Of a stretch of DNA of 64,000 nt, positions 46,387 to 57,030 are shown in pieces. Under the pieces are notes generated by a model that made no database searches, was not told the DNA's origin, and saw nothing but the letters and a program-made list of their open reading frames with translations. This DNA comes from AC-49 sp963766605 (lineage in GTDB: Bacteria; Actinomycetota; Thermoleophilia; Solirubrobacterales; Solirubrobacteraceae): the NCBI GenBank assembly GCA_963766605.1, contig CAVYAT010000001.1, positions 124,001 through 188,000 of the forward strand, given 5' to 3'. Position numbers and translations under genes: made by a program. The stretch's first letter is position 1. Every line of letters starts with the position of its first letter.

Positions 46387-47312
46387 TGCCAGATCGGGGC
46401 CCGAAATACTCCAAGGAGGACGCCGCCGCCGCGATCGCCGACAGCCGGTCGTGGGCCGAAGCGCTGCGCAAGCTCGGCATGTGCGCGTCCGGTGGATCCA
46501 ACGTGGTGCTGCGCAAGTACGCCCACATCTGGGGGATCTCGACCGAACACGTCGACCCGTACGCGGCGCTGCGGGAACGCCCGGGGCCGCGCAAGATCCC
46601 GCTGGGTCAGATCCTCGTCGCGGACTCGACGTACAGCCGTTCCAACCTCAAGGCCCGTCTCTACGAGGAGGGCCTCAAGCAGCGCCGTTGTGAGTTCTGC
46701 GGCCAGGGAGAAGACTGGAACGGGCGCCGCATGTCGTTGATCATCGATCACGTCAACGGCGTGTCCAACGACAACCGCATCGAGAACCTGCGCATCCTGT
46801 GCCCGAATTGCGCGGCGACGCTCGATACGCACTGCGGACGCAATGCGCGGGTCGTCTATGAGGACCGCGCATGCCTGCGCTGCGGCGCCGCGTTCACGCC
46901 GAACTACGCAAATCATCGTTACTGCACGCGTGACTGCGGCAGGCGGCGGCCCGGCGCGACGTACCCCAGTCGGCGTCGCGCCGAGCGACCGCCGGTCGAC
47001 GAGCTGGTCGCCGCGATCGGACGCGAGGGATACGAGGCGGTCGGGCGCCGCTACGGCGTCTCGGGCAACGCGATCCGCAAGTGGGTTCGTGCCGCCGGCG
47101 CGGTGCCGCCGCCCGGCAGCACGCCCACGCCGCCGAGCAGGCGCCTGCTGGACGACAACGCGGCGCGGCAAGCGCTCCAGCTGATCGCGGACGGGCTGTC
47201 CGACGCACAGATCGGCGCACGATTCGGTGTCAGCCGTTGGTGCATTCGGGACCTGCGGCGTGGGCGCACCCACCGGCACATCCCTCGGCCGATCGGCCGT
47301 CGCGCCGCGTAG
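46380..47312 (+). CDS. HNH endonuclease, SOS-box controlled
   Basis: A 310-residue HNH protein. Residues 8-58 form a helical DNA-binding-like domain (SWAEALRKLGMCASGG, RKYAHIWGIS). The HNH core (about 98-150) is CEFCGQGEDW, LIIDHVNGVSNDNRIENLRI and LCPNCAATLDTH, with zinc CxxC pairs and the catalytic DHVNG. A second zinc ribbon (CLRCGAAF, YCTRDCG) and a Myb/HTH-like end (FGVSRWCIRDLRRG) follow, plus a middle HTH (YGVSGNAIRKWV). The start ATG is embedded in an SOS box; GTG 46386 is an alternative. It is a nicking or restriction-like nuclease likely induced by DNA damage; its target is unknown. Confidence 0.85.
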   Translation: MFVPDRGPKYSKEDAAAAIADSRSWAEALRKLGMCASGGSNVVLRKYAHIWGISTEHVDPYAALRERPGPRKIPLGQILVADSTYSRSNLKARLYEEGLKQRRCEFCGQGEDWNGRRMSLIIDHVNGVSNDNRIENLRILCPNCAATLDTHCGRNARVVYEDRACLRCGAAFTPNYANHRYCTRDCGRRRPGATYPSRRRAERPPVDELVAAIGREGYEAVGRRYGVSGNAIRKWVRAAGAVPPPGSTPTPPSRRLLDDNAARQALQLIADGLSDAQIGARFGVSRWCIRDLRRGRTHRHIPRPIGRRAA

Positions 47313-47314
47313 CG

Positions 47315-48106
47315 TCAGTCGAACCGGAAGTGGCTGCCGACCGGCGGCGGGCCGGCCGCGACCGCGCGCGGGATCGTGGCGGCGAGCACGTCGGCGAAGG
47401 TCTGGGAGCTCGCGCCGACGAGCCGAACGAGCTCGTCGACCGGCGTCGGGTCGTCGGGCTTGATGCCGTTGGCGTAGTCGGTCGCGTACCCGAGCAGCGC
47501 GTACGGGATCTCAGCCTCGCCGGCGAGCACGGTCTCGGGGCCGGCGGTCTGGGAGACACATGTGACGCCGGCGGCTCGTAGCTGCGCGATCTCGATCTTG
47601 GTGTTGAAACGGGGGCCGTCGACGTGGCCGTAGCAGCCGCCGTCGCGCACCTCGTGGCCCAGCTCGCGGGCCGCGGCCAGCAACGCCTGGCGCAGCGGTT
47701 TGCTGAACGGGTCCTCGAACACCCAGTGGCCGCGACCCTTCTCGCCCGGCTCGTCCCACAGCGTGCACAACGAGCCGTCGCCGAGGCGGTTGACGAGGAA
47801 GTGCAGGTCGTCGAACACGACCAGCGAGCCGAGCGCCATCTCTGCGTCAAGCGTCCCGCAGACCGTCACCGCGAGGATCGCGTCAGCGCGAAGTTCGCGC
47901 AGCGCCGCGATGTTCGCGCGGTGATCGACGGCGCTGCTCAGGCGCGCGTGGCCCGCCCCGTGGCGGCTGATGTGCAGGACCTCTCCCCCGGCGAACTCCC
48001 CGGCCGTGACGACTGCCGTTCCGAACCGGGTCGTGACCTCCGACGCCTCGCTGTCGAATCCCGGCAGCGCGTAGGTGCCCGACCCGGTGATGATCCCGAT
48101 GCGCAT
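47315..48106 (-). CDS. MTAP-family nucleoside phosphorylase
   Basis: A 263-residue purine-nucleoside phosphorylase of the methylthioadenosine phosphorylase branch. The phosphate loop GSGTYALPGF is at the N-terminus, ISRHGAGHARLSS carries the RHG-type phosphate binding motif, and RFNTKIEIAQLRAAG and CVSQTAGPETVLAGEAEIPY fit substrate binding. Whether it uses 5'-methylthioadenosine, adenosine or guanosine is undecided. It converges on the HNH gene with a 2-nt gap. Confidence 0.87.
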   Translation of the reverse strand: MRIGIITGSGTYALPGFDSEASEVTTRFGTAVVTAGEFAGGEVLHISRHGAGHARLSSAVDHRANIAALRELRADAILAVTVCGTLDAEMALGSLVVFDDLHFLVNRLGDGSLCTLWDEPGEKGRGHWVFEDPFSKPLRQALLAAARELGHEVRDGGCYGHVDGPRFNTKIEIAQLRAAGVTCVSQTAGPETVLAGEAEIPYALLGYATDYANGIKPDDPTPVDELVRLVGASSQTFADVLAATIPRAVAAGPPPVGSHFRFD

Positions 48107-48126
48107 CGCGCCGGGATCGTAGGACG

Positions 48127-49689
48127 TCAGGGCGCGGGGGTCGGGTCCGCGGGCGCAACGTCGGCCGGCGGTGCGGTCGCAACCGGCGGGTCGGCGGGCG
48201 CCTCGACGGGGGCCGGAGCGGGGTCAGGCGCCGGCGCGGGGTCGGGCGCGGGCGCTGCCGGCTGCGGGGCGGGGCTCGGGTCGGGCGCCGGGGTCGGGTC
48301 GGGCGCCGGGGTCGGGTCGGGCGCAGGAGTCGGGTCGGGCGCCGGGGTCGGGTCGGGCGCCGGCGTCGCGTCGGGCGCCGGGGTCGCCTCCACCGCGTGC
48401 TCGCGTGGCGTGTCGGAGCCCGAAGCGTCGCCGCCCGTCGCCGAGGAGTCGTCCCCGGAGTCGTCGTCCCCGGAGTCGCCGTAAGCGGACGTCGGGTCGG
48501 GGTCGGCAGTCGGCGTCGAATCACTCGGGGCGGGATCGCTCGGGGCCGGGTCGACGGGGGCCGGGTAAACGGGGGCCGGATCCACTGGCGTCGGGTCGAC
48601 GGGAGCGGGGTCGATCGGGGCCGGGTCGACCGGGGCCGGGTCCACAGGCGTCGGGTCGACCGGGACGGGGTCGATCCCGACCGGCGGGCCGGGATCGGTC
48701 GGCGGGTTGTCGCCCGATCCGGGGTTCGAGGAGGGGCGGTCGTCGACTGACGGGTCGGTCCCCTGGCTGAGCTCCTGGCGATTGGTCACGCCATCGCCGT
48801 CGGAATCCTCGTCGCCGTCGGCGATGCCGTTACCGTCGCTGTCGGCGCTCGCCGGGTTGAGGCCGAGCTTGATCTCGACGTCGTTCGGAATCCCGTCGCC
48901 GTCGCTGTCAAGGCTGCCGTCCGGCTTGCCGTGGTCGGTGTCCTTGCTCGCGGGGTTCAGCCCCAGCGCCTGCTCGGTCGCGTTGGACAGGCCGTCGCCG
49001 TCGCTGTCGTCGGACCCGTCGGGCCGTCCGTCGTGGTTGCTGTCGGCCTGCTGCGGGTTGTCGTCGACGCGGTACTCGCTGTCGTTGGAAAGTCCATCAT
49101 GGTCGGGGTCTGCGCTCCCGTCCGGCACGCGCGGGTTGAGGCCGTGCGCGACCTCCCAGGCGTCGGGCATGCCGTCGCCGTCGGTGTCGGCGCTGTTGGG
49201 GTTGGTGCCAAGGCGCTTCTCCTCGGCGTTGCTCAGGCCGTCGCCGTCGGAGTCGGCGTTCGGGCTCGCCGAGTGCGGCGCGCGGCCCTGGGCGGACACC
49301 GACTCACCGACCAGGCCGTTGCCGTGATGGCGACGATCACGCGGGTGCAGCGCGAGCGACACGGCCTGCGCAACCGACGAGTCGGTCGCCACCGCGTCGC
49401 GCCGACGGTCGGCGTCGGGCAGGGTGACCACCGGAGCGGTCGCGTGGACCGTCGCCCGCAGCGCGTCGAGCTGTTGGGCACGCAGCTCGTGGGGCAGCGT
49501 CACCGCGGGAAAGTTGTCGTGGTCGCCGCCGCCCGGCCAGGCGTTGGACAGCACCGATCCGTTGAGCCCGGTCAGGCCGCCCGCGATGAGCACGCAGGCG
49601 ACCGCGATCCCCGTCGCGGCGGCGGCGATCCCACGGGTCCGGCGCAGTCGATGCATGTCCACACCATCCGCATCGGCAAATGAGGACAT
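48127..49689 (-). CDS. Exported thrombospondin type-3-repeat protein with Pro-rich stalk
   Basis: A 520-residue surface protein. N-terminal hydrophobic segment (21-42, an anchor or signal). Residues about 145-315 hold calcium-binding TSP3 repeats of the form DSDGDGLSNAEEKRLGTNP, seven or so, each with Asp ladders. Residues about 325-520 are a Pro/Asp/Ala stalk (DPAPVDPAP, PAPDPTP units); its DNA shows six 18-bp tandem repeats at 48281-48388. A plausible role is a rigid calcium-stabilised cell-surface or S-layer-associated rod. ATG 49689 or ATG 49656 may be the start. Confidence 0.72.
   Translation of the reverse strand: MSSFADADGVDMHRLRRTRGIAAAATGIAVACVLIAGGLTGLNGSVLSNAWPGGGDHDNFPAVTLPHELRAQQLDALRATVHATAPVVTLPDADRRRDAVATDSSVAQAVSLALHPRDRRHHGNGLVGESVSAQGRAPHSASPNADSDGDGLSNAEEKRLGTNPNSADTDGDGMPDAWEVAHGLNPRVPDGSADPDHDGLSNDSEYRVDDNPQQADSNHDGRPDGSDDSDGDGLSNATEQALGLNPASKDTDHGKPDGSLDSDGDGIPNDVEIKLGLNPASADSDGNGIADGDEDSDGDGVTNRQELSQGTDPSVDDRPSSNPGSGDNPPTDPGPPVGIDPVPVDPTPVDPAPVDPAPIDPAPVDPTPVDPAPVYPAPVDPAPSDPAPSDSTPTADPDPTSAYGDSGDDDSGDDSSATGGDASGSDTPREHAVEATPAPDATPAPDPTPAPDPTPAPDPTPAPDPTPAPDPSPAPQPAAPAPDPAPAPDPAPAPVEAPADPPVATAPPADVAPADPTPAP
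48281..48388. repeat. Six tandem 18-bp repeats in the stalk
   Basis: Unit TCGGGCGCCGGGGTCGGG, starting at 48281, 48299, 48317, 48335, 48353 and 48371, with few mismatches; encodes the repeated PAPDPT stalk. Such perfect repeats can change copy number by slippage. Confidence 0.85.
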
Positions 49690-49791
49690 GACATGAGCCC
49701 CCCACCCCCGAGATCACGCTTTCTCAACCGGCGCATCGCATCAACTTCAGAAATCCCGCTTGCCGGTGTTTCGTAAACCTGCGCCGATCCT

Positions 49792-51024
49792 TCAGCGGCG
49801 GGGCACCCGACCGGCCTCCGCGCCCGCCTCGCCGGCCGGCCCGCGGCGCGCGACAATGCCCAGAACGCGCATCGCTTTGAGCCCCAGACTGAGCTTCTCG
49901 CGACCGTCGCTGGAGCCCACGTCGAGGCCCGACAGCTCGCGCACGCGCTCGAGCCGATAGCGGATCGTGTGGCGGTGCGTGAACAGGCGCTGCGACGTCT
50001 GGGCGACGTTGCCGTCGTTATCGAGAAACGCCTCGAGCGTCTGCACCAGATCGGTCTCGTACTGCTCGTCGTAGGCGACCAGCGGCTCGACCGTCTCGGC
50101 GTAGAAGCGCTGGAGCTCACGCGGGTTCTCGCTCATCGCCGACAGCAGCAGCCGGTAGGCGCCGGTGTCGTCGAACGACAGCAGGGGCCGCTGCGCGTCG
50201 CCCTCGGCGACGTTGCAGGCCAGCAGCGCCTCGGCGCCCGCGCGCCCCAACTCGCCGGCGTCGGCCACGCGGCTCAGTCCGACGGCAAACGCGTGGCCGC
50301 CGAGCGACGCACCGAGCTCGTGCAGGATCGCCTCGGTGGTTCGCCGTGCCGCGGCCTCGTCGCCACCCGGCAGCAACACCACGACCTCGCCGCCCGGCGC
50401 GTCGGCGTGCTCGGGCGCCGCGGCGACCGCGGGCGGACACGTGCCGCGCGCGCCGCGCAGCGCGATCGCCAACACCCGCTCGCGCCAGCCGTCCTCGACG
50501 GTCACCAGCGCGTGGGCGCGCAGCGCGACGATGCTCGCGCCGCCGGCGAGGTCCAGCCCGAGCGCCTCGGCCCGCGCCAGCACCTCCTCGCGATCCGACA
50601 GATCGCCGCGCGCGAGCGCATGCAGGAACGCCGCCGCGGCCGCGCCGGACGCCCGCTCCGGCGCGCGGACGCGCTCGACCTCCGAGGCGATCAGCGTCGT
50701 CACCACGCGCACCAGCGCGTCCCCGGGCGGCTCCGCCTCGCCTCGCGCACGCATCCGCAGGGTCCCCACCGGCTCGTCGGCGACGCGCAGCTCGATCGTC
50801 TCGACGCCCGCCCCGTCGCGTGACAGCGACGCCTCGTCGGCCGGCGACTGGGCGGCGACGGCGAGCGTCGCGCCGCCCCGGTCGGTGAGGATCAGGCTCG
50901 CGTCGAGCACGCGCGCAGCGGCGCGGACAACCTCGGGCAGCCCGGCGCCCGACTGCACCATGTCGGTGATCGCGCCGAGCGCGTGCAGGTCGAGGCCGGA
51001 GGGCATGGGTGCCTCAGCAGGCAT
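49792..51024 (-). CDS. PucR-family transcriptional regulator
   Basis: A 410-residue CdaR/PucR-type regulator. The N-terminal half is a sensor domain of about 120 residues, then a GGDEF-like middle, and the C-terminal HTH_30: ETDLVQTLEAFLDNDGNVAQ, LFTHRHTIRYRLERV. PucR-type proteins regulate purine, sugar-acid or other catabolism genes. The neighbours do not reveal a target. It ends about 100 nt before the start of the surface-protein gene. Start could be ATG 51024 or ATG 51006. Confidence 0.85.
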   Translation of the reverse strand: MPAEAPMPSGLDLHALGAITDMVQSGAGLPEVVRAAARVLDASLILTDRGGATLAVAAQSPADEASLSRDGAGVETIELRVADEPVGTLRMRARGEAEPPGDALVRVVTTLIASEVERVRAPERASGAAAAAFLHALARGDLSDREEVLARAEALGLDLAGGASIVALRAHALVTVEDGWRERVLAIALRGARGTCPPAVAAAPEHADAPGGEVVVLLPGGDEAAARRTTEAILHELGASLGGHAFAVGLSRVADAGELGRAGAEALLACNVAEGDAQRPLLSFDDTGAYRLLLSAMSENPRELQRFYAETVEPLVAYDEQYETDLVQTLEAFLDNDGNVAQTSQRLFTHRHTIRYRLERVRELSGLDVGSSDGREKLSLGLKAMRVLGIVARRGPAGEAGAEAGRVPRR

Positions 51025-51045
51025 GCCCGAAGTGTAGGCCCGACC

Positions 51046-51273
51046 TCAGGAGATCTTGAGCTCGGTCCAGGCCCAGACGACGCCGGCGGCGCCGGCCAGA
51101 CCGAGCGCCAGGCAGCCCGCGAGGATGTAGATCGACAGGAACGCCGCGGCCATCCGCTGCCAGATCCGGCTGTAGGACTTCCAGGCCGGGATCAGCATCA
51201 GGCCGACGTAGGCGACCACGCCGACCACGCCCATGGCGATCAGGATCACGCGAAGCTTGTCGTCGGGACTCAT
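51046..51273 (-). CDS. Small membrane protein after ispE
   Basis: A 75-residue protein with two hydrophobic helices (about 8-30, VILIAMGVVGVVAYVGLML, and 44-70, FLSIYILAGCLALGLAGAAG). It overlaps ispE by 4 nt (ATGA), so it ends the metG-tatD-rsmA-ispE train. No family recognised. Confidence 0.65.
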   Translation of the reverse strand: MSPDDKLRVILIAMGVVGVVAYVGLMLIPAWKSYSRIWQRMAAAFLSIYILAGCLALGLAGAAGVVWAWTELKIS

Positions 51274-52148
51274 CGGTGCCGGGGATTGTTGCCGATCGAC
51301 GCGACGTCCCGCGCCGCGCACGCCAGCCCGCCACGCGCGCCCGGCTCACGGCACGCGGCGACGAATGCGTCGCTGTCGCCGTCGCCGGCGAACAGGCCGA
51401 TCACCGTCGGTCCGCTGCCGCTGACCAGCGCATGATCGGCACCCAGTTCGCGCAGCCGCCCCAGCGCCCATCCGCACCATGGGCACAGGTCGATCGCCGC
51501 CGCCTCCAGATCATTGACGACCAGCTCGTCGCCCAGCGAGGGAAGCGACGCGCGCACCGCCGCAAGGCAGCGGTCCAGATCCGCTCGCGAGCGCATCGAT
51601 CCCAGCTCGCGAGCCCGGGCGAACACGGCGCCCGTCGGCAGCCGGTGCGGCGTCGTCAGCGCGACGACGCCGTAGGGATCGATGGCGGGCAGCGCCTCGA
51701 TCACCTCGCCGGCGCCGGTGCCGAGATGCCGGCCCGGCCGCACCTGCGCCGGCACGTCGGCGCCGAGATCGCGCGCGATCGCCAGCAGCATCTCGTCGTC
51801 GCCGAGGCCCGTGTGCCGAGCCAGCAGGCGCAGCGTCGCTGCGGCGTCGGCCGAGCCGCCGGCCATCCCACCGGCGACCGGGATCTCCTTGCTGATCGCC
51901 ACGCGGACCGGTGGGCCATCCCAGCCGGTCTGCCGCCGGAACGCCTGGATCGCCGCCAGCGCCAGGTTGTCGCCCTCGACGCCGGGGCAGTGGACCTCGT
52001 CGTGCTCGGCCTCGCCGAGCGTCAGGTGGTCGGCGAGCGTCAGCGCCTGAAAGACGGTCACCAGCTCGTGGCGGCCGTCGTCGCGCTGCGGGCCGGCGAA
52101 CAGGCAGACATTGATCTTCGCCGGCGCGAGCTCGGTCAGCGGCCTCAT
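51270..52148 (-). CDS. ispE: 4-diphosphocytidyl-2-C-methyl-D-erythritol kinase
   Basis: A 292-residue GHMP kinase of the MEP isoprenoid pathway. Opening LTELAPAKINVCLF (catalytic Lys), the ATP-binding loop PVAGGMAGGSADAAATLRLL (about 95-115) and a third motif SGSGPTVIGLFA. In the E. coli pathway it phosphorylates CDP-ME. Overlaps rsmA and the following small gene by 4 nt each. Confidence 0.94.
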   Translation of the reverse strand: MRPLTELAPAKINVCLFAGPQRDDGRHELVTVFQALTLADHLTLGEAEHDEVHCPGVEGDNLALAAIQAFRRQTGWDGPPVRVAISKEIPVAGGMAGGSADAAATLRLLARHTGLGDDEMLLAIARDLGADVPAQVRPGRHLGTGAGEVIEALPAIDPYGVVALTTPHRLPTGAVFARARELGSMRSRADLDRCLAAVRASLPSLGDELVVNDLEAAAIDLCPWCGWALGRLRELGADHALVSGSGPTVIGLFAGDGDSDAFVAACREPGARGGLACAARDVASIGNNPRHR

Positions 52149-52987
52149 CGCGACAGCGCCTCGTGCAGCGCGACGAAGTCGGCCGGGCTCAGGCGCTCGG
52201 CACGCACGTCTGGCGGGTGGCCGAGCACGACAAGCGCCTCGCGCGCCAGGTCGCGGATCCCGGGCACCGCGGCGGGCGCGAGCGCGAGCGACCCGGCGAG
52301 CGCCTTGCGGCGATGGGCGAAGGCGTCGCGGACCAGCAGCCGCAGCTGCGGAGAGGCGCCGCCGCCGGCGTGGCGCACGAGTAGCAGCAGCACCGAATCG
52401 ACGTTCGGGACCGGATGAAAGACGGTCCGCGACACCGGCCGCAGGACACGCACGTCGCACGACAGCTGGGCCAGCACCGACACGGCGCCGTAGTCGCGCG
52501 AGCCCGGTCCGGCGGCGAAACGCTCGCCGACCTCGCGCTGGATCATCGCCACCCAGCGGATCATCCCGTCGAAGACCTCGATCGTGCGCAGGATCGCGCC
52601 GGCGGCGATCCCGTAGGGCAGGTTGGCGACGAGCTTCGTCGGCGCCGGGGCCAGGGCGGCGAGGTCGATCGTCATCGCGTCATCGAGCAACAGCGTCGTG
52701 TTGGCAAACGGCGCCAGCGCCTCGCGCAGCGGCGGCTCGAGCGCCCGGTCGACCTCGATCACATGCAGGTGCGCGCAGCGCGGCGCCAGGTACTCCGACA
52801 GCACACCAAGCCCGCCGCCGATCTCGAGCACGATGTCGTCGGGCGCCAGCTCCGCCGCGCGGTCGATCACGCCGAGGATGTTCGAGTCGATCAGGAAGTT
52901 CTGCCCGAGGTCGCGCTTGGGCCGCACCTCGTAGTCACGCAGGCGGCGCAACGTCGGCTGGCGCAGCTCCGGCGGCTCGCTCACCAT
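52145..52987 (-). CDS. rsmA: 16S rRNA dimethyltransferase RsmA/KsgA
   Basis: A 280-residue rRNA adenine N6-dimethyltransferase that dimethylates two 3'-end adenosines of 16S rRNA. Motifs: DLGQNFLIDSNILGVIDRAA, SAM motif LEIGGGLGVLSEYL and catalytic NLPYGIAA. Normal length. ATG 52987 or GTG 52984 starts it; either overlaps the tatD stop. Confidence 0.95.
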   Translation of the reverse strand: MVSEPPELRQPTLRRLRDYEVRPKRDLGQNFLIDSNILGVIDRAAELAPDDIVLEIGGGLGVLSEYLAPRCAHLHVIEVDRALEPPLREALAPFANTTLLLDDAMTIDLAALAPAPTKLVANLPYGIAAGAILRTIEVFDGMIRWVAMIQREVGERFAAGPGSRDYGAVSVLAQLSCDVRVLRPVSRTVFHPVPNVDSVLLLLVRHAGGGASPQLRLLVRDAFAHRRKALAGSLALAPAAVPGIRDLAREALVVLGHPPDVRAERLSPADFVALHEALSR

Positions 52988-53726
52988 CCAAACAGCGTCG
53001 CCGCATTGGCGGTCACCAGCGCGTCGAGCTCCTCGTAGGTCATCCCCCGCTGCTGCGCCACGAACTGCGCTGTGTGGGCGACGTAGGCGGGCTGGTTTCG
53101 CTGCTTGCGCACGACCTGCGGCGACAGGTACGGGGCGTCGGTCTCGACGAGCAGCCGTTGCGCGGGCGCCGCCGCCGCGGCCGCGGCGAGGTCGCCCGCC
53201 GCCGGGTAGGTGACGTTGCCCGCAAACGAGATCCACCAGCCGCGCTGCGCACACTCGGCCAGGCGATCGGGCATCGAAAAGCAATGCAGGACGACCTCGA
53301 GACCATCGGCGTGGGCGCTCAGCGTCGCGATCGTGTCGTCGTCTGCGGCTCGCGTGTGGATGATCAGCGGCTTGGCCAGCTCACGGGCGAGGTCGATCTG
53401 GAAGCGAAACGCGCGCTCCTGGTCGGCACGCGGTGCGCGGTCGCGGTAATAGTCGAGGCCGGTCTCGCCGATCGCCACGCAGCGCTCATCCCGGGCCAGC
53501 AGCGCGACGTCGTCGAGGTCGGCGTCGGTCACGCCCGTTGTCGCGTTGGGATGGCGGCCGATCGCTGCGAACACCTCGTCGAACGCGCCCGCCGCGGCCA
53601 GCGCAGTGCGCCCGCTCTCGCGGTCCATGCCGACGGTCAGGATCCGCGTCAGCCCCGCCTCGCGCGCCGCGGCGACCAGCTCGTCGTTGGGTGGCTCGCA
53701 CGAGTCGAGGTGGGTGTGGGAGTCGA

Positions 53727-53730
<4 letters not shown>
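52981..53730 (-). CDS. tatD: TatD-family metal-dependent DNase
   Basis: A 249-residue TIM-barrel metallohydrolase. Metal ligands are visible in VIDSHTHLDS (HxH near residue 4), GETGLDYYRD, HTRAADDDTI, HCFS and VETDAPYL (Asp). TatD enzymes have 3'-5' DNase activity. GTG 53730 overlaps the metG stop (GTGA). Confidence 0.93.
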
Positions 53731-55229
<1,499 letters not shown>

Positions 55230-55242
55230 GACTCCGCCCAGC

Positions 55243-56058
55243 CTACGAGGTGAGCGCTTCGTACAGCGCGTTGGCGCTCGTACCGGTCAACTTCGCCACC
55301 ACGGTCGCCGCCGCGCGCGGCCGGGCGCCGGCGTCGACCAGCGCCCGCACCGCCGCCACCGCCTCGTCAAGCTCGCCCGCCCCGCGCGGCGCGCCCTCGA
55401 CGACCAGCACGACTTCACCGCGTGCCGCGGTGGCGCGATAGCGCGCAGCCAGCTCGGCGACGGTCCCGCGGACGACCTCCTCGTGGACCTTGGTCAGCTC
55501 GCGGCAGACCGCGGCGCGGCGGCCGGGGTCAAGCGCGGCGGCGACCTCGAGCGTCGCCGCGAGGCGCCGCGGGGACTCGAAAGCGACCACTGTCTCGGGG
55601 CTGCGCAGCACCGCTTCGAGCTCGGAGCGCTTGCGGGGCAGGAAGCCGACGAAGCGCCACGTGTCGGCCGGCAGCGCGCTGGCGACGAGCGCGGCCAGCG
55701 CGGCGCTGGGCCCGGGCAGCACCTCGACGCCGAGCCCGGCACCGACGCACGCCTGGACCAGCACGTAGCCCGGGTCCGACACGAGCGGCATGCCCGCGTC
55801 GGAGACCAGCGCCACCGTCTCCCCCGCCTGCATCCGCTTGACCAGCTCGGCCGCGCGGGCCGCCTCGTTGTGCTCGTGGTAGCTGACGAGCGACGCGCTG
55901 ACCCCGAACCGGTCGAGCAGGATCCGCGTGCGCCGGGTGTCCTCGCAGGCGATCACGTCGGCGTCGCGCAGCACGCTGAGCACGCGCAGCGTGACGTCCT
56001 CGAGGTTGCCGATCGGGGTCGGGCACACGACGAGCCGGCCGGGAGGCTTGCTAGCCAT
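55243..56058 (-). CDS. rsmI: 16S rRNA 2'-O-methyltransferase RsmI
   Basis: A 271-residue SPOUT-like tetrapyrrole-methylase-fold enzyme that methylates C1402 of 16S rRNA. Motifs: VVCPTPIGNLEDVTLRVL, ACEDTRRTRILLDRFG, ALVSDAGMPLVSDPG and the GAPRGAGELDEAVAAVR end. It precedes metG by 13 nt, and its start overlaps the ROK gene's stop, so all may be cotranscribed. Confidence 0.95.
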   Translation of the reverse strand: MASKPPGRLVVCPTPIGNLEDVTLRVLSVLRDADVIACEDTRRTRILLDRFGVSASLVSYHEHNEAARAAELVKRMQAGETVALVSDAGMPLVSDPGYVLVQACVGAGLGVEVLPGPSAALAALVASALPADTWRFVGFLPRKRSELEAVLRSPETVVAFESPRRLAATLEVAAALDPGRRAAVCRELTKVHEEVVRGTVAELAARYRATAARGEVVLVVEGAPRGAGELDEAVAAVRALVDAGARPRAAATVVAKLTGTSANALYEALTS

Positions 56059-57010
56059 CGCCGCCGACCTCGTCCCACGCCAGCGCCGCCGCGCCGAGCA
56101 TTCCCGACTCGGCCCCGAAGCGTGCGGACACGATCTTCACGACGTCGCGCGACGGCGACAGCGCGCGCGCCGCGACGACATCGCGCGCCGGGGCGAGCAG
56201 CAGCTCGCCGGCCGCGCTGACACCGCCGCCGACGACCACGACCTCCGGGTTGAAGATGTTGACGAGGCTCGCGATCCCGATCCCCAGCCGCGCGCCGATC
56301 AGCGCGACGACGTCGCCGGCCGCCGGATCGCCATCGTGGGCCAGCTCGGTGACGAGGAACCCGGTGATCTCCTGTCCGGCGGCCAGCGCGCGTCCGAGCG
56401 CGGTGTCGCCGGCGTCCCTGGCGACACGCAGCCCCTCGGCGCCCAGCGCGGTGCCGGAAGCGAGCGCCTCCAGGCAGCCCTGGTGGCCGCACGCGCACAG
56501 CGGACCGTCCTCGTCGACGATCATGTGGCCGAGTTCGCCGGCCGCTCCGCTGGCGCCGCGCACAAGCTGACCGTTGGTGACGATGCCGCCGCCGATCCCG
56601 GTGCCGAGCGTCAGCACGAGCGCGTCCCTGGCGTCGCGCGCCGCGCCGAAGCGCCACTCGGCGATCGTCGCGCAGGTCGCGTCGTTGTCGAGGACGACCG
56701 GCACGCCGAGGCGCTCGGACAGCAGGTCGCGGACCGGAACGTCGGCCAGCGGCAGGTGCACCGTCGTCACCGCGACGCCACGCTCGCGGTCGATCAGCGA
56801 CGGGATTCCGACGCCGACGGCGAGCAGTTCCCCGTCGTAGGACTCGCGCGCCTCGGTGACCGCGTCGACGATCGTGTCGAGCACCGCGCCGCGGTCCGCA
56901 CCCCGTGAGGAGCGCCACGCCCGGTGACGCACCGTGAGCTGCGAATCGGCCGCTCCCGCGATGAGCTTCGTGCCTCCGAGGTCGACGCCTATGCAGCAGC
57001 CGCCGGCCAT
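56051..57010 (-). CDS. ROK-family glucokinase
   Basis: A 319-residue ROK sugar kinase. ATP loop GVDLGGTKLIAGAAD at the N-terminus; substrate motif LGHMIVDEDG and the ROK zinc signature CACGHQGCLEALASG (about 165-180) are present; LTLGTGIGGGIV fits the ATPase domain. Probably glucokinase or N-acetylhexosamine kinase. ATG 57010 chosen. Divergent from the LCP gene with 20 nt between starts. Confidence 0.9.
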   Translation of the reverse strand: MAGGCCIGVDLGGTKLIAGAADSQLTVRHRAWRSSRGADRGAVLDTIVDAVTEARESYDGELLAVGVGIPSLIDRERGVAVTTVHLPLADVPVRDLLSERLGVPVVLDNDATCATIAEWRFGAARDARDALVLTLGTGIGGGIVTNGQLVRGASGAAGELGHMIVDEDGPLCACGHQGCLEALASGTALGAEGLRVARDAGDTALGRALAAGQEITGFLVTELAHDGDPAAGDVVALIGARLGIGIASLVNIFNPEVVVVGGGVSAAGELLLAPARDVVAARALSPSRDVVKIVSARFGAESGMLGAAALAWDEVGGDG

Positions 57011-57030
57011 ACCGGCCACCATACAGCGCC

